DNA of 28,618 nt from an uncultured Bacteroidales bacterium (GTDB taxonomy: Bacteria; Bacteroidota; Bacteroidia; Bacteroidales; Paludibacteraceae): assembly GCA_937916355.1 (NCBI GenBank), contig CALFTM010000052.1, forward strand, positions 1-28,618, written 5' to 3'. A program made the position numbers and the translations under genes. The notes under the pieces were generated by a model. The model was not told the origin of the DNA, ran no database searches, and saw only the letters and a list, made by a program, of their open reading frames with translations. Below, piece after piece: positions 22,929 to 28,618 of this stretch; positions within the stretch are counted from its first letter, which is position 1, and every line of letters begins with the position of its first letter.

Positions 22929-24020
22929 ATGTCAAGTAGGGAAAAAAAGATTGCTATATACCTTTACGATATAAGAAACCGTAATGTTGGATTGGGCGAA
23001 TTCGCTTATCAATTGGGGACTTACATTGCAAACAGAGCATCCGAGCTTCGTAAAGACTATGGGATCCAGTTTATTTTTATTGTGCCTCCCGGGTTTGAAA
23101 GTTGTTTTGGATCGGAAGTTGCTTATTCAGTTTTTACGAAAGGGTTAAGAAAGTTTTACCTAAGATATTTTCTCAAGGTTGATTTATGTCACGTAATACA
23201 TCAGTTGACAAGATTGAAATACATGAGATGTGCGCAAACAAACCTCATGACGCTTCATGATTTGAATTTCCTTTATGAGAAGAAAGGTAAGACTTTGGAT
23301 AAATATAAGAAAAAGATAAAAAAGGCATTGGAACGATGTAGCCAGACATCATATATATCTCATTTTGTGAAGATGGATGTTGAGAGAAATTTTACTCCAC
23401 AGAATGAAGGTGAAGTGATTTATAATGGAGTGGCGGATCTTACATCCGTTCAGGGAGATTTCTCTCGGTTTGGATTGGAGAAAAATGGATATTTTTTTCA
23501 TATTTCAAGCTTGATGCCTAAGAAAAACGTTCATCTTTTAATTGAAATGATGAAGTTTTTACCTGAAGAAAAATTGGTGATTGTTGGCAATTTGAAAACT
23601 TTCTATGCAAAGCAATTGATGAACCGTGTTGATGAATTGGGATTGAACAATGTTCTGATGTTTGATCATGTAAGTAACGAAGACAAGGCCGAATTATACA
23701 GGAATTGTAAGGCTTTCTTGTTCCCATCTTTATGTGAGGGATTCGGAATGCCACCAATTGAAGCTATGTATTTTGGGAAACCGGTCTTTCTCTCCTCTTT
23801 AACCTCTTTGCCTGAGATTGGGGGAGATTGTGCTTACTATTATGATGATTTATCTCCTGAAAGTATGGCGAGCCTTACCCGAAAGGGAATGTCTTGGTTT
23901 GAATCTGATAAGAAAAATAATGCTTCGAAGATTGTTTCAAGGGCGAAAATATACAATTGGACAAGTTGTTCGGAAAAATATATTGGTCTTTATTTAAAAA
24001 TTTTAGGATTGGGGAAATAA
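22929..24020 (+). CDS. GT4-family glycosyltransferase
   Basis: This 363-residue GT-B glycosyltransferase has an N-terminal GLGEFAYQLG acceptor-side loop (21-30). Its C-terminal donor domain contains FHISSLMPKKNVHLLIE (190-206, with the conserved basic residue) and FPSLCEGFGMPPIEAM, giving the E-x7-E motif E270/E278. The ATG at 22929 is chosen because MSSREKKIAIYLYD begins the fold directly. A longer frame would overlap the kinase stop. Nucleotide sugar and acceptor are unknown. Its stop overlaps the next start by one base (TAATG), so the two are coupled. Confidence 0.88.
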   Translation: MSSREKKIAIYLYDIRNRNVGLGEFAYQLGTYIANRASELRKDYGIQFIFIVPPGFESCFGSEVAYSVFTKGLRKFYLRYFLKVDLCHVIHQLTRLKYMRCAQTNLMTLHDLNFLYEKKGKTLDKYKKKIKKALERCSQTSYISHFVKMDVERNFTPQNEGEVIYNGVADLTSVQGDFSRFGLEKNGYFFHISSLMPKKNVHLLIEMMKFLPEEKLVIVGNLKTFYAKQLMNRVDELGLNNVLMFDHVSNEDKAELYRNCKAFLFPSLCEGFGMPPIEAMYFGKPVFLSSLTSLPEIGGDCAYYYDDLSPESMASLTRKGMSWFESDKKNNASKIVSRAKIYNWTSCSEKYIGLYLKILGLGK

Positions 24021-25303
24021 TGGATAAATGTAAAATCAGACAGTCGATAGAATTTTTATCTACCATCGGTTTTTTGCCCTTAATTGCTACATTACCCTTT
24101 TTTTTTGGTAAACCGCAGTTGTTTTCTTTGTATATTGCTGCATTTTTTTACCTATTGGACTATTTTGTCAATCACAGATGGTCTGAATGGTCAGGAAAAA
24201 ATGTAAACCTCTCTTATCTTCTTTTTATTGCTCTTTTCCTTTTTGTCCCTTTTCGAGCCTTGTTCGACAACTATTTTTCTTCGCAGTTGAGTGCTACCAT
24301 AGATCGTTATCTTCCGTTTCTCATTTTTGGTATTATTGGTGTTATCGGATATGTGAAAAAGATTCGACTTGAATATGTTGCGTGGGTCATGCAGATTGTC
24401 TCTGTGATTATTATTTTACGGGTTCTGTATGAACTGCATAAATTAGGGATTCCGTTTATCGGTGTAGAAGAATGGTTGAAGGAATATAACCATTATATGC
24501 ATCATACCATAAATTCACATATGGTGGTTAATATGTATTTAAATTTTTTGTTGATTGTTTCAATTTATGTTATGCTACATTCGAATATTAGCAAGGGTTT
24601 AAGGGTTATCACCTTTCTTGGAATTTTTCCAGCCGTTTGGTTATTGCTCATATCTGATGGTAGGGCTGGCATAATTGGCTTTATACTTTCGATATTCGTT
24701 CTTTTTACGTATTATTTGATTAGAAAAAGTAAGTGGCATATCTTCCTTTTTATTGCTATGTATGGATTGATAGTGTTGGGAGTTATTGGCAGTAAAGACA
24801 AATTTTATGATGCTACGATGTCTAATAATCCCCGTCTGCACATTTGGAAGGTTTGTGTGGATATGATCAAGGAGCGACCTGTATGGGGTTATGGAATTTG
24901 CTCCGCTCGCAAAGAGTTTGTGGAGAGAGGCTTGAGTAGTGAGGATTTCTACAATAACTATGCATGGGAGATTTTATCAGAGGCTGAGGTTTATGAAAAA
25001 AAACCAGATTTTTATCGTATGCATCCCCACAATGTTTTTTTAGAGGTTTGGATGCAAATGGGATTGTTTGGAGTCTTGTTGTTGCTTGCTACGTTATATT
25101 CTTTGACTCAACTAAAATTAAAAGGGAAACAGGTATACTTGAATTTATGCTTGCTGAATTTTTTAATACAGATGCTGTTTGAAAGTTTTGGCAGTCACCT
25201 GCAGCCGCTGTTTCTTTGCCTGATGGTTATTTTGTTCCATTATTCCCCTGACGAAGAACGGAAAAAGCTTTTTGGTAAGGGCGGTATTTTTTTTGCAAAA
25301 TGA
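24020..25303 (+). CDS. O-antigen ligase / polymerase-like membrane protein (Wzy/WaaL family)
   Basis: This 427-residue polytopic protein has about ten to twelve hydrophobic segments. Its large periplasmic loop near SNNPRLHIWKVCVDMIKERP and YGICSARKEFVE, then HPHNVFLEVWMQMGLFGVLLLL, is the classical Wzy_C/WaaL signature. SDGRAGIIGFILS is also typical. The start at 24020 gives the TAATG overlap with the glycosyltransferase. Such proteins join or polymerise undecaprenol-linked glycans on the periplasmic face. Its last 77 bp lie antisense to the end of the GT2 gene. Confidence 0.85.
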   Translation: MDKCKIRQSIEFLSTIGFLPLIATLPFFFGKPQLFSLYIAAFFYLLDYFVNHRWSEWSGKNVNLSYLLFIALFLFVPFRALFDNYFSSQLSATIDRYLPFLIFGIIGVIGYVKKIRLEYVAWVMQIVSVIIILRVLYELHKLGIPFIGVEEWLKEYNHYMHHTINSHMVVNMYLNFLLIVSIYVMLHSNISKGLRVITFLGIFPAVWLLLISDGRAGIIGFILSIFVLFTYYLIRKSKWHIFLFIAMYGLIVLGVIGSKDKFYDATMSNNPRLHIWKVCVDMIKERPVWGYGICSARKEFVERGLSSEDFYNNYAWEILSEAEVYEKKPDFYRMHPHNVFLEVWMQMGLFGVLLLLATLYSLTQLKLKGKQVYLNLCLLNFLIQMLFESFGSHLQPLFLCLMVILFHYSPDEERKKLFGKGGIFFAK

Positions 25304-26108
25304 CCTCTTTAAAAAGGTGGAAACAAGCTTTGATAGAATAGCAGAATTTATCCCATCCTGCCAGATGTCTGAGGTTGATCAGTACTTGGTTGCGGAGGAA
25401 AATTTCCTTTATCTCATCTTTAGAAAAGAATTTTCCTATTGTTGCTGCATGTTGATGTTTGCAAAATGTTCGATTGGTATAAAGTGATTTCCATCCTTTT
25501 TTTCGGGCGCGAAGCGAAAGATCCATATCTTCGTAGTAGAAAGGACTGAATTGTTCGTCATATCCACCTAATTCCAATATTTTCTTTTTGTCTATCAATG
25601 AATTTCCACCACACAAGTACATTGACTCTCCTTTTTCATCATCTCCAAGACAGTCTATGTAGTTCAGCTTGTGTTTTTTTATCACAGCCTTCTTTTTTCC
25701 TTCTATGATTCGGTTTGTATTGGGATCCTTAAGAGAGCAATAGACTCCAAAAACATCCTCTGCTTTTAGCATGGGTAGTGTAACCTCAAAAAAATCAGGA
25801 CTTAACTCTATGTCGGTGTTCAGGATACACACTGCCTCATATCTGGCTTGCCGTAAACCTTTGTTGACGGTTTTGCTAAAACCGCAGTTATGTTCGTTTT
25901 GCAACAGGATTATCTGGGGGAAAATTTTCTTTATATATTCTACAGAATCATCTTGCGATGCGTCGTCGACAACTATGATTTCACTTGCTTCAATCGTTTT
26001 GCAGTGATTCAGTGCAGTGATGGTGTAGGGTATATATTGGGCGAGCAGTTTTCGTCCATTGTAATTGGGTATAATTACACTAACAGTATTATGTTTAATA
26101 GCCTTCAT
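25227..26108 (-). CDS. GT2-family glycosyltransferase
   Basis: The 293-residue GT-A enzyme has VSVIIPNYNGRKLL (9-22), IIVVDDASQDDS (44-55, nucleotide-binding Asp), ILNTDIEL (95-102, DxD-equivalent) and YYEDMDLSLRARKKGW near residue 195-210 (the ED catalytic-base motif). This is the rhamnosyl/galactosyl-type GT2 family used in surface polysaccharides. It follows the kinase-like gene by 26 bases in a minus-strand unit and converges on the O-antigen ligase gene, overlapping it by 77 bp. Confidence 0.88.
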   Translation of the reverse strand: MKAIKHNTVSVIIPNYNGRKLLAQYIPYTITALNHCKTIEASEIIVVDDASQDDSVEYIKKIFPQIILLQNEHNCGFSKTVNKGLRQARYEAVCILNTDIELSPDFFEVTLPMLKAEDVFGVYCSLKDPNTNRIIEGKKKAVIKKHKLNYIDCLGDDEKGESMYLCGGNSLIDKKKILELGGYDEQFSPFYYEDMDLSLRARKKGWKSLYTNRTFCKHQHAATIGKFFSKDEIKEIFLRNQVLINLRHLAGWDKFCYSIKACFHLFKEVILQKKYRPYQKAFSVLRQGNNGTK

Positions 26109-26134
26109 AATTTTTTATTTCTTCTCGTCAGATG

Positions 26135-26884
26135 TCATTTGAACAATCTTGAAAAAATGTTTTTTTTCTTCCTTTTGTCCCATTCCTTTTTTCGATACTT
26201 CATGATGTCTTCTGTACATTTTTTCGGTTCATATCCCATTTCGTTTGCATATGCATGGCCGACCACAATGAAGAATTCATCGTCTGCCCACATTCTACAG
26301 AAATTTTTACATCCTGTCTCATAGTCTACCTCGCAGAATTTCATCCGGTTGATATCGATGATCGAAAAATCAAAATTCCCATCCTCTTTTTTTTCGTACA
26401 AAATGTTTCCTGGAGAATAATCAATATGTAGAATTCCCTTTTTATGGAGAGTGGCGGTGTATTTCCCAAATGCCGTAGAGAGTTTTTTCACTTTCTCAAA
26501 AGGGACATCGGGTATTGCGACATCTCTCATATTACCGTCCATCGGAGTATGTAGGCTAATGAAGTAGGAGCGGCTGAACAGTCCGTTTTTTTTCTCCTCT
26601 ATGAAAGCGACAGGCTCGGGTGTCTGCACTCCCATCGAGAGTAGTCGCTTCCCATATTCATAAGCTCTTTTGGCTTTAGATGGTCGGAAAAAGGAGTAAG
26701 CGATACGGTTGAAGAATATAGGGATATTGTATGACTTCACATTTAGTATCAATCCTTCTGCCTCAAATATTCTAATCTCGTTCCTCGCCTTATAAATCTG
26801 TGTTCCTTCGGTAGTGAAAATTGAAGGGATTTTTTCGATGAAGGGCAGGAGAGAATCATATTTAGGATCTATTGTGATTTTCAT
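26135..26884 (-). CDS. WaaP / Kdo-kinase-like lipopolysaccharide core kinase
   Basis: The 249-residue protein has a protein-kinase-like fold of the LPS kinase group (WaaP, KdkA, InaA). The catalytic loop is HIDYSPGN (153-160; Asp155, Asn160) and the Mg-binding segment is IIDINR (176-181; Asp177), with Lys50 as a candidate ATP-binding lysine. I use the ATG at 26884 (MKITID) rather than an upstream in-frame TTG. It probably phosphorylates Kdo or heptose in the LPS core. It is the first gene of a two-gene unit with the GT2 gene. A -7-like TACATTTG (26900-26907) lies just before it. Confidence 0.8.
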   Translation of the reverse strand: MKITIDPKYDSLLPFIEKIPSIFTTEGTQIYKARNEIRIFEAEGLILNVKSYNIPIFFNRIAYSFFRPSKAKRAYEYGKRLLSMGVQTPEPVAFIEEKKNGLFSRSYFISLHTPMDGNMRDVAIPDVPFEKVKKLSTAFGKYTATLHKKGILHIDYSPGNILYEKKEDGNFDFSIIDINRMKFCEVDYETGCKNFCRMWADDEFFIVVGHAYANEMGYEPKKCTEDIMKYRKKEWDKRKKKNIFSRLFK

Positions 26885-27217
26885 TTCTTGAATTTTCTGC
26901 AAATGTAGTCATTAATTTGGATATTGAGTAGATTGATTCTTCTAAAATTGTCTCCTACAATTGTGATGATGAAAATTTTTGTCAAAAGAAACAGAAACAA
27001 AGGAAATTTTTAAGAAAAAAGTTTAAAACCTCGTTTTAATATTTCAGAATTGCTTTTTTTTTATATTTTTGTAATAACTTTCACATCGTTTTGAGAAGGG
27101 CGATTTGAATAATGGGTCAATTCCATGCAGGATGAGCGTGTGTGGGGTTGGTCGTTTTTGAGTTCAAATATTTTCGGAAAAATAATAAACGTAATATTCA
27201 TTTAAATTAAAAAACTT
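26885..27217. other. Divergent intergenic region between the LPS kinase and sdhC
   Basis: 333 bases without a gene. Minus strand: TACATTTG (26900-26907) resembles the -7 box of the kinase gene, with no clear -33 box and a very short leader. Plus strand: TATTTTTG (27064-27071) resembles the -7 box for sdhC, again without a good -33; it would give a leader of about 140 bases. No hairpin, repeat or small gene was seen. Confidence 0.4.
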
Positions 27218-27904
27218 ATGTGGTTAATTGATTCATCAATCGGGAGAAAGTTGATCATGAGTATCAGCGGACTTTTTCTCATTTTGTTTCTTTTGTTTCA
27301 CATGTCGATGAATGTCGTTGCAATTTTCTCTGCAGAGGCATACAATATGATATGTGAGTTTTTGGGTGCGAATTGGTACGCTTTAGTTGGAACGATGGTT
27401 TTGGCTGCAGGTGTATTGGTTCACATCGTTTATGCGTTCATTTTGACGCTGAAGAATCGTAGTGCGCGTGGTGGAGAGGCTTATGCGTGTACAGAAAAAC
27501 CTAAGGAGGTTGAGTGGGCATCTCAAAACATGTTCGTTTTGGGTGTGGTTGTGATCGCAGGTTTGTTGATGCACTTCGCTCAATTCTGGTACAAGATGCA
27601 GTTCGCTGAGATCCAAGGTATTCATGATGCTGCCGCAAATGGTGGTATAGCTCCAACTGACGGAGCGGCGTTCATCGCTTACTATTTCAGTAATCCTGCC
27701 ATCTGTGTCATCTACCTCGTTTGGTTGACCGCTTTGTGGTTCCATTTGACTCATGGTTTTTGGAGTGCTTTGCAAACAATTGGATGGAGCAACAAAATCT
27801 GGTTGGAGCGTATCCAATGCATTTCTAAAATCGTTTCAACTGTGATTTGCTTGGGATTTGCAGTTGTGGTGGTTGCATTTTACATCAAAAGTTTAGGCGC
27901 ATAA
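27218..27904 (+). CDS. sdhC: Succinate dehydrogenase / fumarate reductase cytochrome b558 subunit
   Basis: The 228-residue membrane protein opens MWLIDSSIGRKLIMSISGLFL and contains FHMSMNVVAIFS, LVHIVYAFIL, LLMHFAQFWYKM and LWFHLTHGFWSALQTIGW. These histidines in five hydrophobic segments are the haem ligands of the b558-type SdhC. This is the Bacteroidota arrangement (single cytochrome b subunit with two haems), in which sdhA and sdhB follow. The sdhA start indeed follows 29 bases later, but that gene is broken after 33-35 codons (see 27934-28618). The subunit anchors the complex and passes electrons to or from menaquinone. Confidence 0.93.
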   Translation: MWLIDSSIGRKLIMSISGLFLILFLLFHMSMNVVAIFSAEAYNMICEFLGANWYALVGTMVLAAGVLVHIVYAFILTLKNRSARGGEAYACTEKPKEVEWASQNMFVLGVVVIAGLLMHFAQFWYKMQFAEIQGIHDAAANGGIAPTDGAAFIAYYFSNPAICVIYLVWLTALWFHLTHGFWSALQTIGWSNKIWLERIQCISKIVSTVICLGFAVVVVAFYIKSLGA

Positions 27905-27933
27905 TTGTTTAATATAAATCTAAGAATAATAAT

Positions 27934-28618
27934 ATGGCTACTATAGATTCAAAAATTCCTCAGGGGGAGTTGAAAGATAAGTGGACGAATTACAAGAATC
28001 ATCAAAAGCTTGTAAATCCTGCCAATAAGCGTAAGTTGGCGGGCTTCATACATGATGAGTCAGCTACGGGTCGCACGTTCTATGTCGAGCCCGTTGAGGT
28101 TGTAGAGCTAAACAATGAGTTACGTGAGCTGGAGTATGCTCAGACGAGAGAGATTGTCCGCATCCTCACGGAACTTACGGCAGTGTTGCGTCTCGATGTT
28201 GAGGGACTTGCCCGCATTGAGGAGTATCTGACAAAGATAGATGTGTTGCGTGCCAAGGCACGTTGGGCATTGGATAATGGTGCTGTTAAGCCGATTATCT
28301 CAACTGATGGACGTTTGGTGTTGCGAAAAGCGCGTCATCCGCTCCTTGAACAGACACTAAAGACTCAAGGTAAGGCTATCGTACCCCTCGATATGGAGCT
28401 TAACTCGGAGCGAAGAATACTCGTTATATCGGGTCCCAATGCAGGTGGTAAGTCTGTCTGCCTGAAGACCACGGGCATATTGCAGTATATGGTGCAGTGC
28501 GGCTTCCTGGTGCCGGTGTTGGAGAACTCGGAGTTCCCATTGTTTGACTCGTTGATGATTGACATTGGCGACCAGCAGTCGTTGGAGAACGACCTTTCGA
28601 CCTACTCGTCACACCTTG
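27934..28618 (+). CDS. Chimeric frame: SdhA N-terminus joined in frame to the middle of MutS2 (3' end outside window)
   Basis: Residues 1-33 (MATIDSKIPQGELKDKW, then TNYKNHQKLVNPANKR) are the characteristic start of Bacteroidota SdhA/FrdA. Normally this is followed by LDVIVVGTGLAG, the FAD-binding motif. Here the frame instead continues KLAGFIHDESATGRTFYVEP, VELNNELRELEYAQTREI and ISGPNAGGKS (Walker A, 165-174), which is the central and ATPase part of MutS2, without its N-terminal region. The Walker B appears near LFDSLMIDIGDQQSLENDLS. Base composition changes after the join (about 50% G+C versus about 40% in sdhC). The frame is open to the window end. A misjoined contig is the likeliest reading, so neither gene should be used as a model. 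Confidence 0.85.
   Translation, partial: MATIDSKIPQGELKDKWTNYKNHQKLVNPANKRKLAGFIHDESATGRTFYVEPVEVVELNNELRELEYAQTREIVRILTELTAVLRLDVEGLARIEEYLTKIDVLRAKARWALDNGAVKPIISTDGRLVLRKARHPLLEQTLKTQGKAIVPLDMELNSERRILVISGPNAGGKSVCLKTTGILQYMVQCGFLVPVLENSEFPLFDSLMIDIGDQQSLENDLSTYSSHL
28021..28038. other. Likely join between sdhA and mutS2 sequence
   Basis: The sequence GCCAATAAGCGTAAGTTG encodes ANKRKL, which would fit both SdhA (VNPANKR) and the MutS2 segment before GFIHDES. A short stretch shared by two genomes at this point is the expected cause of a k-mer join. The exact breakpoint within it cannot be placed. Confidence 0.55.

Overview
The window is about 28.6 kb of AT-rich DNA that reads as Bacteroidota, most likely Bacteroidales. 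The evidence is a type IX secretion (Por) C-terminal signal on a secreted xylan-type esterase, a b558-type succinate dehydrogenase subunit, family members typical of the phylum (DUF1848, UPF0371/DUF1846, AAA_14-DUF4143, Rpn-type PD-(D/E)XK proteins), and several TTTG-N19-TAnnTTTG promoters of the Bacteroidota kind. It appears to be a contig from a free-living or gut/rumen organism, and its right end looks chimeric.

Layout. (1) 1-2732, minus strand: a DUF1848 cysteine-cluster protein followed, five bases after its stop, by an unusual protein that joins a class I methyltransferase-like domain to BspA-type leucine-rich repeats. The second gene runs off the left edge. (2) 2895-4250, minus: an AAA_14/DUF4143 ATPase whose promoter is preceded by three copies of a 23-bp motif at an exact 33-bp period. 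(3) 4536-6029, plus: a UPF0371/DUF1846 protein, ending in a bidirectional terminator shared with the metal operon. (4) 6101-12407, minus: a heavy-metal efflux operon (small Cys/His-rich protein, His-rich CzcB-type adaptor, CzcA-type RND pump, TolC/CzcC-type channel) behind a very good Bacteroidota promoter. (5) 12505-15520, plus: a secreted SASA/CE6 - CBM6 - CE15 - T9SS enzyme for acetylated, glucuronoylated xylan, with promoter and terminator.

(6) 15521-20232: a small defence island. A gene-free stretch of 466 bases holds a strongly structured, probably pseudoknotted or switching RNA candidate. It lies directly upstream of a BcgI-like type IIB restriction-modification pair. Convergent to this pair is an Rpn-type nuclease gene whose C-terminal 320 bp are perfectly duplicated in tandem. 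The duplication gives a free-standing C-terminal ORF with its own Shine-Dalgarno sequence, reminiscent of the intragenic RpnS antitoxins.

(7) 20503-25303, plus: a tight operon of an exported thioredoxin-fold protein without CXXC, a D-glycerate-3-kinase-like P-loop kinase, a GT4 glycosyltransferase and an O-antigen ligase/polymerase-like membrane protein. It meets head-on a minus-strand pair (a WaaP/Kdo-kinase-like protein, then a GT2 glycosyltransferase), and the last two coding regions overlap by 77 bp. Together these look like surface glycolipid (LPS/capsule) assembly. (8) 27218-28618, plus: sdhC, then an ORF that starts exactly as SdhA but after 33-35 codons continues in frame as the middle of MutS2 with higher G+C. 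This is most simply an assembly chimera.

The three things most worth following are the structured RNA in front of the BcgI-like genes (15741-15950), the duplicated Rpn C-terminus (19019-19694) and the methyltransferase-LRR fusion (1-1665).
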